Assembly (NCBI GenBank): GCA_023623175.1 | Contig: JAMNXU010000013.1 | Span: 67,933 to 131,932 of the forward strand | Direction of reading: 5' to 3' | Source of the DNA: Bacillota bacterium | GTDB taxonomy: Bacteria > Bacillota > Clostridia > Acetivibrionales > JAMNXU01 | Length of the DNA: 64,000 bases | Shown here: one piece after another, positions 17,715-26,651 of the stretch | How the letters are laid out: every line of letters starts with the position of its first letter | Numbering within the stretch: position 1 is the stretch's first letter | Notes under the pieces: model-generated | Seen by the model: only the letters and a program-made list of their open reading frames with translations | Told to the model about the DNA's origin: nothing | Databases searched by the model: none | Program-made: the position numbers and the translations under genes

Positions 17715-18776
17715 TTAAGCAATTGCTTTCCTTTTTCTTCTCTTGATGCCACCGATTATTAATCCTGTCAGGACTGTCAGGGCAAGAGTCAACAGTCCGC
17801 CGACTATACCGGAAACACTGGTCCCTGCGCTGACAGCAGGCCAGGCAGATTCCTCCGTGTCAACGGCCTCAGCTTCTCCGCCGCTTTCCCCTTCGCTTTC
17901 CCTGAAGCTGTAATCAGGCAGAAAAGCGGTTTTGTCCTGTATCTTTGACAGGGTTTCATGTATTCCGCCCGGTTGTTCAAGTTCCGCGGTACCGGCGGTT
18001 TTTTCTATGGACCACTCCAATCCGTCAGGATAGGACGAAGCAAACCAGGAAAGCACTCCCCCGACAAGCAAAGCGGCAATTGCAAGTCCTGCCAGGACCT
18101 TCCCCATGGATATATTGCCAAAAGCTTCGCCGAAAGCAGCTTTTTCCAGGATTTCGGGTCTCGCCTTCCACACGAAGGAAACCACGGCAGCCGTTATAAG
18201 TCCCTCGCCAATTCCAATCGCAAGGTGAACAGGCTGCATCAGCATGACAAATGTACCAAAAGGCAATTCAGTCTTTCCGGACAGAAGGGTTTCCAGCACA
18301 ACGGCAAAGGCTCCCAGCTGGAGTCCAATCACCGCTGAAATCACTGATGCAACAAAAATCTTTTTCGATGTAATGCCTTTTCTTATAATCCGTTTGTAAA
18401 TCAACTGATAAGCGACAAAACATGTAAAGAAGCCAAGATTGAATACATTGCAGCCGTATGCCAGCAATCCCCCGTCTCCGAAGAATAGTGCCTGTATCAG
18501 CAAAACTGACGCCATGGTGAGGAAGCCTGCATAAGGGCCAAGCAGAATCGCCAGCAGCATGCCGCCACCGATATGTCCGCTTGAACCGGTTCCCGGGATC
18601 GAAAAATTAATCATCTGGGCTGCAAAAACAAAAGCTCCCATTACACCCATCAGGGGTATTTTCTTTTCGTCGATGTCATATGTAATTTTTTTGGCTGAAT
18701 AAGCGGCGACACCTGCGGTCGCAGCAAGCATGGTCCCTCCTACAGCCGGTGAAATCAGGGCGTCGGCCATATGCAT
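17715..18776 (-). CDS. cbiM: CbiM-PDGLE fusion: cobalt/nickel ECF substrate-capture protein
   Basis: A 353-residue protein. It starts MHMADALISP, the N-terminus whose Met, His and amino group bind the metal in CbiM/NikM. Residues 1-210 form the CbiM membrane domain (PGTGSSGHIGGGMLLAILLGP; QPVHLAIGIGEGLITA). Residues 225-345 form a CbiN-like PDGLE domain (SYPDGLEWSIEKT), an acidic extracytoplasmic loop and a last membrane helix. No separate cbiN gene is present, so the fusion supplies its function. GGGAGG lies 8 nt before the ATG. No cobalamin riboswitch was seen upstream. Co2+ versus Ni2+ is undecided. Confidence 0.93.
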   Translation of the reverse strand: MHMADALISPAVGGTMLAATAGVAAYSAKKITYDIDEKKIPLMGVMGAFVFAAQMINFSIPGTGSSGHIGGGMLLAILLGPYAGFLTMASVLLIQALFFGDGGLLAYGCNVFNLGFFTCFVAYQLIYKRIIRKGITSKKIFVASVISAVIGLQLGAFAVVLETLLSGKTELPFGTFVMLMQPVHLAIGIGEGLITAAVVSFVWKARPEILEKAAFGEAFGNISMGKVLAGLAIAALLVGGVLSWFASSYPDGLEWSIEKTAGTAELEQPGGIHETLSKIQDKTAFLPDYSFRESEGESGGEAEAVDTEESAWPAVSAGTSVSGIVGGLLTLALTVLTGLIIGGIKRRKRKAIA

Positions 18777-18822
18777 GGGCTTAGCCTCCCTTGTCTTTGT
18801 TTTTTATAGTTTATAATTGAAC

Positions 18823-18875
18823 ATATTTGTACCGCATGCTGGGAATATTTGTACCGCATTGGAACCCAGTATGCG
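18823..18875 (-). promoter_or_regulatory. Direct repeats and hairpin in the cbiM leader
   Basis: A 15-bp sequence (ATATTTGTACCGCAT as read on the plus strand) occurs at 18823-18837 and 18845-18859, 22 bp apart. Overlapping them, CGCATGCTGGG (18833-18843) pairs with CCCAGTATGCG (18865-18875). Both lie 50-100 bp before cbiM. They could be a metal-regulator operator or an RNA leader element. Confidence 0.45.
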
Positions 18876-18964
18876 TTTATAGCTTTGCATATATTGTAAC
18901 ATGAAATCCCGGGAACAAAAAATACCGGGACCTGTTCCACGGGAAAGGAACAACTGAAATCTTC

Positions 18965-20356
18965 TTATTCCGGCTGTTTAGGCAGTGTTACAACAAACTC
19001 CGTTCCCTCGCCCACTTCGCTTTTTACCCGGACAGATCCCCTGTGGGCGTCAACTATGGCCTTTGCGATTGTAAGCCCGATTCCGGCTCCGCCCGTCGAC
19101 CTGTTACGCGACTTGTCCGCGCGGTAGAATCGTTCGAATATAAAGGGCAAATCTTCGGGAGGGATTCCCTGCCCGGTATCCTTAACAATTATCTCCGTGG
19201 CATTTTCTTCTCCCCTGACTTCTACCTCGACCGTTCCTCCCCGCTGGGTGTATTTAAGCGCGTGGGAAAGGAGGTTTATTATAACCTGGCTAATTTTGTC
19301 CCTGTCGGCATAAACAACTTCTTCCTTGCCGTAAAATTTGATGTCGATTCCCCTGCTGGCGAAATCATTTTCATAATTCCGTATTATGTGCCGGATGAGC
19401 TCCGAAACATCAAAACGAGTCCTTGTAAGAACCAGGTTCTCGCTTTCATATTTCGCAAGCTTTTCAAGGTCTCCCACGAGCCTGTTTAATCTCATTATTT
19501 CTTCATAGCATACCACAAGCCTCTCGGTATCAGGTTTCCAGATGCCGTCAATCATAGCCTCCATGTGGCTCTGCAAAGTAGCAAGCGGGGTTCGGAGTTC
19601 ATGGGCCACATCCGCGGTAAGCTTCTTTCTCAGGACTTCCTGTTTCTCCAGGGTCTGCGCAAGGTTGTTTATGGCCTCAATGAGCTGAGCCGTTTCCCTG
19701 GTGCCGGATGTTTCAGTAATCCTGTCATTGTAATATCCCTTTGAAATCATGTGAGCCGTGGTTATGACCCTTGAAATTGGGTCGCTCAGCCTTTTTGCCA
19801 TTACCGAGCCGGTCAGCAGCGACAGAAGAAGTGAAAATATCCCGATTCCCATGGTTAAGCGGTTTATGGTGTTAATGAATTCAAGGTCGCTGTCATTAAA
19901 GTAATATGGGCCATAATAACCGATTACGACTTTACCGACTTCTGTCAGCTTATCCCTGACAGGATAGGTATTTTCCACATATCCCCCTTCCCAGTTGGGA
20001 TATCGGCTGCTCATGTTCTTTTCCATATGAGCCAGTATCTGCTCGCACAGTTCATTGTCATGGTTGCGCGCATCCCATATTACATTTCCATTGGAATCCA
20101 CGACCTTGATAATCAGTCCCTGTTCCAGGGCATTGACGCAGATATTTCCTATCGCATCCGTGTCCCACTCTCTGCCTTTATACTGCTGGCTTACCTGGTT
20201 GACAATCTCCCTGCTCCTTCGTTCCTGGTTTTCAATGATATATTCTTTAAAGTGCCTGTCGAGCAGCAGGTTGGTCACAACACTGAGCATAAGCACGGAT
20301 ATAAGTACCACGAAAATATAGGACAGCGTTAACTTGGTTTTTAAACTGTATTTCAT
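18965..20356 (-). CDS. Sensor histidine kinase of the copper-cluster two-component system
   Basis: A 463-residue membrane kinase. One helix near residues 10-32, an extracytoplasmic sensor part to about residue 155, a second helix (155-180) and a HAMP domain lead into HisKA with ADVAHELRTPLATLQSH (phospho-acceptor His) and HATPase with DTGQGIPP (G1) and GGAGIGLTIAKAIVDAH (G2). In the N-box the usual LLSNALKYT reads LLSHALKYT: the Mg-ATP-binding Asn is His (CAC). The ATG at 20356 fits the family better than GTG 20389; neither has a strong ribosome site. It follows its response regulator by 72 bp. Confidence 0.9.
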   Translation of the reverse strand: MKYSLKTKLTLSYIFVVLISVLMLSVVTNLLLDRHFKEYIIENQERRSREIVNQVSQQYKGREWDTDAIGNICVNALEQGLIIKVVDSNGNVIWDARNHDNELCEQILAHMEKNMSSRYPNWEGGYVENTYPVRDKLTEVGKVVIGYYGPYYFNDSDLEFINTINRLTMGIGIFSLLLSLLTGSVMAKRLSDPISRVITTAHMISKGYYNDRITETSGTRETAQLIEAINNLAQTLEKQEVLRKKLTADVAHELRTPLATLQSHMEAMIDGIWKPDTERLVVCYEEIMRLNRLVGDLEKLAKYESENLVLTRTRFDVSELIRHIIRNYENDFASRGIDIKFYGKEEVVYADRDKISQVIINLLSHALKYTQRGGTVEVEVRGEENATEIIVKDTGQGIPPEDLPFIFERFYRADKSRNRSTGGAGIGLTIAKAIVDAHRGSVRVKSEVGEGTEFVVTLPKQPE

Positions 20357-20428
20357 GTTAAATAGATTATAACCCTTTCTGTTTATCACAATCGCTTCAA
20401 ACTGATCCAGGTACCTTATAACCCCTTT

Positions 20429-21163
20429 TTATTCCCCTCCAAATCGATACCCTATCCCATGGACAGTCAAGATGTACCTGGGGTTCCTGGGATCAGGTTC
20501 AATTTTCTGCCTTATGTTCTTAACATGGGTGTCAATTGTCCTGTCATAGCCGCTGAAATCCTCTCCCAGCCCGATACTTATCAGTTCATCCCTTGTAAAG
20601 GTCTTGTCAGGATACTTAACCATCGTCAAAAGCAGCTTATATTCATTGGGAGTCAAACTTACAACTTCCCCATGTTTTCTCACTTCGTATTTCAACGTGT
20701 CAATAACCAGTTCGCCGTTATTAAACGAAAGAACGCTTGACAACGGCACCAGTGAATCGCCTGACCTTCTTAAAACCGCCCCGACCCTTGCCACCAGTTG
20801 CCTTGGGCTGAAGGGCTTTGTAACATAATCATCCGCTCCCATGTTCAGACCCTGCAAAATATCCTCTTCTTCAACCTTGGCCGTCAGCATTATTATGGGC
20901 ACCCTTGATTTTTTCCTCAATTGTTTGCAAATTTCCTCGCCGGTCATGTCGGGAAGCATCAGGTCCAGGACAATAAGGGCGGGATTTTCCTTCTCAAATT
21001 TTTCAAGGGCGTCCCTGCCGCTATATGCGACACAAACCGTATATCCCCTGTTTTCAAGATAGGATTTTACAACCTCCACTATCTTTGCCTCGTCATCCAC
21101 GACAAGGATTTTTTTCCCGGTGACGGGATCTTTCGTCTTGCGTATGCATTGGTCAAACGACAT
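20429..21163 (-). CDS. OmpR/PhoB-family response regulator
   Basis: A 244-residue transcription factor. Receiver domain (residues 18-130) with acidic pair VDDE, phospho-acceptor VLDLMLPD and TKPF; then a winged-helix DNA-binding domain (residues 150-242) ending in RYILTVHGIGYRF. The ATG at 21163 lies inside the CopZ-like gene, 11 bp before its stop, with an AGGG ribosome site, so it is translationally coupled to the metal chaperone. The link suggests that this system senses copper or envelope metal stress. The in-frame TTG at 21181 is less likely. Confidence 0.92.
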   Translation of the reverse strand: MSFDQCIRKTKDPVTGKKILVVDDEAKIVEVVKSYLENRGYTVCVAYSGRDALEKFEKENPALIVLDLMLPDMTGEEICKQLRKKSRVPIIMLTAKVEEEDILQGLNMGADDYVTKPFSPRQLVARVGAVLRRSGDSLVPLSSVLSFNNGELVIDTLKYEVRKHGEVVSLTPNEYKLLLTMVKYPDKTFTRDELISIGLGEDFSGYDRTIDTHVKNIRQKIEPDPRNPRYILTVHGIGYRFGGE

Positions 21164-21359
21164 CGTATCCCTGGTCCTCAATTTCGTTTTTAATCATGTC
21201 CAGCGAAACCTTTGAACCATCGTATTCGACCGTCACCGTTTTGCCTTTCAGATCCACCGTTACGGAACTGACGCCGTCGAGGGCTCCTACGGCTTTCTTT
21301 ACAGCATTTTCGCAATGGGAACAGGACATTCCCTCAACCTTTAAAATCGCTTTTTCCAT
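21153..21359 (-). CDS. copZ: CopZ-like heavy-metal chaperone
   Basis: A 68-residue single heavy-metal-associated (HMA) domain. The metal-binding loop is GMSCSHC (residues 10-16), followed by ENAVKKAVGALDGVSSVTVDLKGKTVTVEYD. CopZ-type proteins carry Cu+ in the cytoplasm to P-type ATPases. GGAGG lies 8 nt before the ATG. It lies 246 bp after copA and overlaps the response regulator gene by 11 bp. Confidence 0.92.
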   Translation of the reverse strand: MEKAILKVEGMSCSHCENAVKKAVGALDGVSSVTVDLKGKTVTVEYDGSKVSLDMIKNEIEDQGYDVV

Positions 21360-21605
21360 CTTTCCATCCTCCGTTCATTTTTATTTTGCCTTAGCTTTGC
21401 TTTAACTTAACCAGAACTTCACTTTAAGCAAATCAAGTTTTGATTTTTTACAAGGCACTTGCCCTATTTTCTTTGTATCTATCTATTCTCTATATATTTA
21501 ATAATTCATTTTATTTATCATTAAATCCAGTTTATTCCCTGTACCCTGTTTCAGCCCAGTTTATTCATTGCATGCGTTAATTCCCTGCTTGGTTAGTTCT
21601 GCATA

Positions 21606-24071
21606 TTATCTGTACGGTTTGAATCTTTTCAGCCTTAAGGCATTTGTTACAACCGACACCGAGCTCAGCGACATTGCCGCGGCTGCAAACATCGGGTTCA
21701 GCAGCGGACCTCCGAAGATGTACAGGATGCCTGCAGCAATCGGAATACCCGCGACATTGTACCCAAATGCCCAGAACAGGTTTTCCTTTATGTTGCGTAT
21801 CGTGCTTTTGCTGAGCTGGATTGCCGTCGGGACATCCATGAGATCGCTTTTCATCAGCACAATATCTGCCGATTCCATGGCCACGTCGGTGCCCGAACCA
21901 ATGGCTATGCCGATGTCCGCCTGCGCAAGCGCCGGGGCGTCATTGATTCCGTCGCCCACCATCGCCACCTTCCTGCCTTCCTCCTGCAGCTTTTTAACTT
22001 CGTATGACTTATCCTGCGGCAGGACCTCGGCAAGCACCCTGCTGATACCGACCTGCCTTGCGATAGCCTCGGCGGTTTTCCGGTTATCGCCCGTTATCAT
22101 GGCAACCTCGATACCCATGGACTGAAGCTTCTTAATCGCCCTTGCACTGCTTTCCTTGACAACGTCAGCCACGGCAATGATACCTAATATCCTGTTGTCC
22201 ACGGCGACATACATCGGCGTTTTGCCCTCATCGGCCAGCCTGTCGGACTGACCTGCAAGTTCTCCGAGGGAAATGCCTTTTTCGTCCATCAGTTTCCTGT
22301 TGCCTATAAGCACGTTCATTCCGTCAATAACGACTTCAATGCCATGCCCCGGGATTGCTTCAAATTTCTCTGCATCCAAAAATTCGAGCTTATCCTTTTC
22401 GGCGCGCCGTACAATAGCCTGCCCCAGGGGATGTTCGGAGCCCTTTTCGCCGGAAGCCGCAATCTGGAGCAGCCGTTCCGCCTCAACGCCGGGCGCGGGG
22501 ATAATATCCGTCACCTCGGGTTTGCCCTCTGTTATTGTGCCGGTTTTGTCAAAAACAATAGTATTTATTTTATGGGTAGTTTCGAGGGCTTCTCCGCTCT
22601 TGATAAGAATCCCGTATTCCGCCCCTTTGCCCGTTCCCACCATTATGGCAGTCGGCGTGGCAAGTCCCAGCGCGCAGGGGCACGCGATAACGAGTATTGA
22701 AATAAATATTGTCAGTGCAAATGCCAGCGACTTTCCTGCAATGAGCCATCCCGCAAAGGCAAGCACAGCAATGGCCACAACTATGGGAACAAAATAACCC
22801 GATACTATGTCAGCCAGTTGGGCAATGGGAGCCTTCGAGCTCTGGGCGTCCTCAACGAGCCTGATAATCTGCGCCAAAGCCGTGTCATCACCCACCTTCG
22901 TGGCCCTGAAACGAATTACGCCATTGGTGTTGATACTTGCCGCATATACCTTGTCCCCGGCTTTTTTGTCCACGGGTATGCTCTCGCCGGTCAGCATCGA
23001 TTCGTCAATCGCCGTGTGACCGTCCAGTACCACCCCGTCCACCGGTATTTTTTCACCGGGCCTTACCAGGATCACGTCCCCGATTTCCACCTCGTCAATG
23101 GGAACTTCTATTTCCTCCCCGTCATGTATAACAACGGCCGTTTTCGGGGCGAGACCCATCAGTTTTTTAATGGCTTCGGAGGTTTTCCCCTTCGAAACCG
23201 CTTCGAGGGATTTTCCAAGCAGTATTAATGTAATGATAACTCCGGCTGTCTCGAAATACAGCCCTTCAACGGCGTGGGGATTGCCCGTCGCAATCTGCCA
23301 GGTCGAATACAGGCTGTAGATAACCGCTGCCGTTGTGCCGATCGCTATCAGGGAGTCCATGTTGGGACTTCCCTGTATCAGCGCCCTGAACCCCACGGTG
23401 TAGAATTTGTGCCCTGCTATGATTACCGGTATGACAAGGGCAACCTGGGTCAGCGCGTATGCCAGCGGATGTTTCATTGGCTCAAGAAAGGACGGGAAGG
23501 GAAGCGGGATCCACGAAATCATCGGAACCATCGCAAGGTACAACAGCGGCGCGGCGAAAATCGCCGATACGATAAATTTGCTCCAAAGGGTGCGTATCTC
23601 CTTCTCCTTGCGCAGCTTATCCTCGTCTACGGCCGATTTTTTCTCAATATTCAAAGCCTTGTACCCTGTTTTTTCTATGGCCTGCCTGATAGCCGAAAGC
23701 CTTGTTATTTGAGGGTTATATTCCACTGTAGCTTTTTCTGTCGCAAAGTTGACGGAAGCCCGCAGTACCCCGTCCATTTTACTCAAAACTTTTTCAATGC
23801 GATTGGCGCAGGCTGCGCAGGTCATACCTCCAATGGGTATCGTGACGGTATTCTTCGGCTGTTCTTCCTCAACCCCGTATCCGACCTTTTCAATGGTTTC
23901 CCTGATTTTATCCAGCGATGTCTTCTGGCCATCGTATTCAACGGACAGTTTTTCTGTCGCAAAATTGACTGAAGCCTGCGAAACGCCATCAAGCCTTCCG
24001 ACCGCTTTCTCAATTCGCTTTGCGCATGCCGCGCAGGTCATGCCGCTTATTTTAACAGTTGCTTTATCCAT
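21606..24071 (-). CDS. copA: Copper-exporting P1B-type ATPase
   Basis: An 821-residue Cu+ ATPase. Two N-terminal HMA domains ([13 protein letters not shown] at residues 10-22 and [13 protein letters not shown] around 83), eight predicted membrane segments, actuator TGES (around 363), the metal-site CPC in [11 protein letters not shown] (around 467), the phosphorylation site DKTGT (around 508), the HP motif in SEHPLG, and [10 protein letters not shown] (around 707). It pumps Cu+ out of the cytoplasm. A good site (GGAAAGGCGG) precedes the ATG. It lies between the cupredoxin-type gene and copZ in one minus-strand cluster. Confidence 0.96.
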   Translation of the reverse strand: MDKATVKISGMTCAACAKRIEKAVGRLDGVSQASVNFATEKLSVEYDGQKTSLDKIRETIEKVGYGVEEEQPKNTVTIPIGGMTCAACANRIEKVLSKMDGVLRASVNFATEKATVEYNPQITRLSAIRQAIEKTGYKALNIEKKSAVDEDKLRKEKEIRTLWSKFIVSAIFAAPLLYLAMVPMISWIPLPFPSFLEPMKHPLAYALTQVALVIPVIIAGHKFYTVGFRALIQGSPNMDSLIAIGTTAAVIYSLYSTWQIATGNPHAVEGLYFETAGVIITLILLGKSLEAVSKGKTSEAIKKLMGLAPKTAVVIHDGEEIEVPIDEVEIGDVILVRPGEKIPVDGVVLDGHTAIDESMLTGESIPVDKKAGDKVYAASINTNGVIRFRATKVGDDTALAQIIRLVEDAQSSKAPIAQLADIVSGYFVPIVVAIAVLAFAGWLIAGKSLAFALTIFISILVIACPCALGLATPTAIMVGTGKGAEYGILIKSGEALETTHKINTIVFDKTGTITEGKPEVTDIIPAPGVEAERLLQIAASGEKGSEHPLGQAIVRRAEKDKLEFLDAEKFEAIPGHGIEVVIDGMNVLIGNRKLMDEKGISLGELAGQSDRLADEGKTPMYVAVDNRILGIIAVADVVKESSARAIKKLQSMGIEVAMITGDNRKTAEAIARQVGISRVLAEVLPQDKSYEVKKLQEEGRKVAMVGDGINDAPALAQADIGIAIGSGTDVAMESADIVLMKSDLMDVPTAIQLSKSTIRNIKENLFWAFGYNVAGIPIAAGILYIFGGPLLNPMFAAAAMSLSSVSVVTNALRLKRFKPYR

Positions 24072-24186
24072 TGATCAACCGCCTTTCCAATGCACGTATC
24101 CAGTGTTTGTTGCCTGTGGATTCCTGGTAAAACAGATCGAGTTCATCAGCAGGTATTCTGCACCCTGGTTTTTGAATACCCCCATT

Positions 24187-24810
24187 TTAACCGTATATAT
24201 CAATATTGTTAATATCTTCAACTACCGTGATTTTACTCCTTATCATTCCCATCCAGCAACTGTATGCAAATGTGCCGGTTTCCGTCGGAGTAAATTCAAT
24301 TATATTGTCACCGGGCTCAAGCTTTTTTCTTGCATTAAACCGGGGTATTACAATTTCATTGTTGCAGCCGTTTATGCTGCCTTTCTCAGCCCGTACAGTC
24401 CATCTTACCGGTATGCCCTTCTGAACTGTTATAGGTTCATACCTGCCCGGTTGCAGATTCGTGGTCACCAACTGAATTCCGTCCTGTATTGTTGCGATGT
24501 TGCCGCTACGAGTACTGCCGCCTGTGCCAAAGGGCATGGACGGCAGGGAAAATCCTGACAATGCAAACCCCCTGTTGGCCATGATCACTCCAAGTGCTAT
24601 AACCAATACTGCGCTTGCCTTCATCATCCTGTGGGTGAATTTTCCGCTCAGTATGGACGTGACTGCGCCCAGGCCGAACATTAAAGGCACTGTACCCAGG
24701 CTGAACATGAACATGGACAATGCCCCCGCTGCAAAGCTCCCCGTGCCCAAAGCGTACAACTGCATTGCCTGGAGAGGGCCGCAGGGCATCAGGCCGTTGA
24801 GCAGTCCCAC
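24187..24810 (-). CDS. C-terminal part of the split HMA-TauE-cupredoxin protein
   Basis: Residues 1-105 continue a TauE/SafE-type membrane domain (GLLNGLMPCGPLQAMQLYALG), and residues 125-207 form a cupredoxin-like domain (ITVQKGIPVRWTV ... GTFAYSCWMGMIRSKITV) with the Cys and Met expected at a copper site. It is in the same frame as the gene at 24823-25614 and separated from it only by TAA-GGG-TCT-TTC-TAC. AAGGG lies 9 nt before the GTG at 24810, so independent re-initiation is possible. In homologues as I recall them, the two parts form one protein. Confidence 0.75.
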   Translation of the reverse strand: MGLLNGLMPCGPLQAMQLYALGTGSFAAGALSMFMFSLGTVPLMFGLGAVTSILSGKFTHRMMKASAVLVIALGVIMANRGFALSGFSLPSMPFGTGGSTRSGNIATIQDGIQLVTTNLQPGRYEPITVQKGIPVRWTVRAEKGSINGCNNEIVIPRFNARKKLEPGDNIIEFTPTETGTFAYSCWMGMIRSKITVVEDINNIDIYG

Positions 24811-24822
24811 GTAGAAAGACCC

Positions 24823-25614
24823 TTACCTGACGTTGCTGTTGCTTATTTTGTTGCCAAATATCTTAGGCATCCTCGGATTGAATTTTCTAAGCCAGGGAAA
24901 TACGTTGAGCATGTTTAACCCGATTATTATCATGAACACGCCGGATATTACAGCCACAATTCCCCTGGCGGCGCCTGAAAAATTTATACCGGAACCTAAG
25001 CCTCCTGCAATGCCCCCTATCAGGGTATAGGAAACCACTCTTCCGCTGTTGTAAAGCAAACTCGGCTTTAATTGTGACAGCCTGCTGAGTTTTGAAGGCT
25101 TGCCGGGATTTCCGCCGTCAATTTTATATGAAACACACTGGGACAGGTTTATTCCGCCGCACATGGCGATACAATGCAGTGAAGTTAGCAATCCGACGAG
25201 GAACAGGATCCCGTATCCCATTGACGGGTTAATATCCGGGATGAAGTTAAATCCCGCCGTGTTTTTTATAATTACGTAAAGGGAAAAAATCACAATCCCG
25301 GTTCCCAGCAGCTGGCTGATCGTCATCCTGTCATCAGCTGATTTTTTCGTATTTGTTTTGGTATCTGTTCCTGGGTATGCAGGAGCACCGGGTTTGTTCC
25401 TTACTATATAACCAAGCTTCTCTATCGATTCAATAATTTGTTTCAGCCCTGTGGCATCTGCATCGTAGGTAACGTAAACATTGGAATTGCTGTAAATTGC
25501 CTTTACTTCCTTTACCCCGTCAAGCTTTTTCAGGGCATTCTCTATTCTCATTTCACAGCCTGAACATGTCATCCCCCAGGTTTGGAGAACTTTTCGTACC
25601 AATCTCTGTTCCAT
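24823..25614 (-). CDS. N-terminal part of the split HMA-TauE-cupredoxin protein
   Basis: 263 codons: an HMA domain (TWGMTCSGCEMRIENALKKL, residues 10-30), a linker, and the first membrane helices of a TauE/SafE-like domain (GILFLVGLLTSLHCIAMCGGINLSQ, with a cysteine pair). The product ends at TAA 24823-24825 just where the next helix (GLLNGLMPCGP) should follow. The chosen ATG at 25614 has AAGGA 8 nt upstream; the ATG at 25623 is too close to it. Proteins of this type are thought to move copper or reducing power across the membrane; that role is an inference. Confidence 0.8.
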   Translation of the reverse strand: MEQRLVRKVLQTWGMTCSGCEMRIENALKKLDGVKEVKAIYSNSNVYVTYDADATGLKQIIESIEKLGYIVRNKPGAPAYPGTDTKTNTKKSADDRMTISQLLGTGIVIFSLYVIIKNTAGFNFIPDINPSMGYGILFLVGLLTSLHCIAMCGGINLSQCVSYKIDGGNPGKPSKLSRLSQLKPSLLYNSGRVVSYTLIGGIAGGLGSGINFSGAARGIVAVISGVFMIIIGLNMLNVFPWLRKFNPRMPKIFGNKISNSNVR

Positions 25615-25737
25615 GTCACACATCCTTTTTCCCGCGGACTGGCTTCCTGTTACCAGCCGGATGGTTTATCGACCGCTTTTTTCCTTGCTCATTTCTACAG
25701 TCCTGGTAAATCTCGTTTCTGTTAATTATGCCCGCAA

Positions 25738-25893
25738 TTATGCCTGCCCACCCGGCCCGGTCGTCGCCTTACTGCTGTTACCCGGCCGATTCAGCCGGCA
25801 GCAGTCAAGCGTTCCCTTTCCAAAGGATTTTTCATTTTCTTCTGCAAGTTTTTCCAGAAAATTACTAATAGCTCTTTTTATACGTTTCAGCAT
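25738..25893 (-). CDS. LDCC-motif putative metal-binding small protein
   Basis: A 51-residue protein starting MLKRIKRAISNFLEKLAEEN, an amphipathic basic helix, followed by SFGKGTLDCCRLN with the adjacent cysteines of the LDCC motif, and a Gly/Ser-rich tail. Similar short proteins occur next to DUF2318 and TauE-type genes in Clostridia, as I recall. The ATG has AGGTGGG 7 nt upstream and lies 12 bp after the DUF2318 stop, so it is in the operon. The CC pair suggests soft-metal binding; function untested. Confidence 0.75.
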   Translation of the reverse strand: MLKRIKRAISNFLEKLAEENEKSFGKGTLDCCRLNRPGNSSKATTGPGGQA

Positions 25894-25904
25894 AGCAATC
25901 CCAC

Positions 25905-26651
25905 CTACTTTTTCCAGTTTGCAAACAGCACTTTGTACTCTGCGAGAAATTCCTGCGGGATCACGATTTTTTCTTCATCTTCGATTTTAATCTCTTTCAA
26001 AACAGGCACGGGATTGCATCCGCCCCTGGTTAATCCAATCTCGTCAAGAGGGAACCTGTTTCCGCAATTCTGGCATACCAGCTCGTAGCCCTCCTGTTCA
26101 TAATAACCCCTTCCGGAATCAAAGCATACCTGGCAGGTGTTAAACGCCGTCCTTATCGTTCCATCGCCCGCTTTTACCGCAAGAACTTCCATTCTCGTTT
26201 TACCCACTTTATATGGATAATATTTCACAATTTCGGTGACTTCACTTTTGGGTATTATCAAATCACCGGATACGGTCCCTGCATCGGTTCCCCCTGAACC
26301 GGGTCTGAAGATATAAAATCCCGCGATAAGTACTGCAATGACGCCGACCGCTATAAACGCCAATTTACCAGGTTTCTGCACTTTATCGGTTTTATGCGCT
26401 TTATCGGCTCTGTCGGTTTTATATGCTTTATCAGTTCTGTATGCTTGACCGTTTACATGTACTTGTACTTGACCATTTCCATGCGCTTCACCGGTTTTAT
26501 GCATTTGACCGTTTCCATGCGTGTGACCGGTTCTATGCGCTTGACCGGTACTAACCGTTTGACTGGTTTTCTGTGCATCATCATTTATTTGTGCCCTGCC
26601 GGTCGTCTTTTCAATCTGAACCCTTTTGCCTTCCCGGTTTAACTCAGCCAT
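25905..26651 (-). CDS. DUF2318-type membrane-anchored protein with His-rich repeat tail
   Basis: A 248-residue protein with three parts. Residues 20-90 are a low-complexity cytoplasmic segment of degenerate repeats around THGNGQMHKTG and YKTDRADKAHKTD, rich in His, Gly, Thr and Lys. Residues 95-115 form a transmembrane helix (FIAVGVIAVLIAGFYIF). Residues 125-248 form a DUF2318 domain with FNTCQVCFDSGRGYYEQ and LVCQNCGNRFPLDEIG, two CxxC pairs that probably bind metal outside the membrane. It is the first gene of the copper cluster. The histidine-rich segment looks like a metal buffer and has diverged by short repeats. Confidence 0.8.
   Translation of the reverse strand: MAELNREGKRVQIEKTTGRAQINDDAQKTSQTVSTGQAHRTGHTHGNGQMHKTGEAHGNGQVQVHVNGQAYRTDKAYKTDRADKAHKTDKVQKPGKLAFIAVGVIAVLIAGFYIFRPGSGGTDAGTVSGDLIIPKSEVTEIVKYYPYKVGKTRMEVLAVKAGDGTIRTAFNTCQVCFDSGRGYYEQEGYELVCQNCGNRFPLDEIGLTRGGCNPVPVLKEIKIEDEEKIVIPQEFLAEYKVLFANWKK

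Noticed and set aside
18777-18964. Cobalamin riboswitch before cbiM
   Set aside because: No B12-box-like sequence and too little space; only direct repeats and a hairpin are seen.
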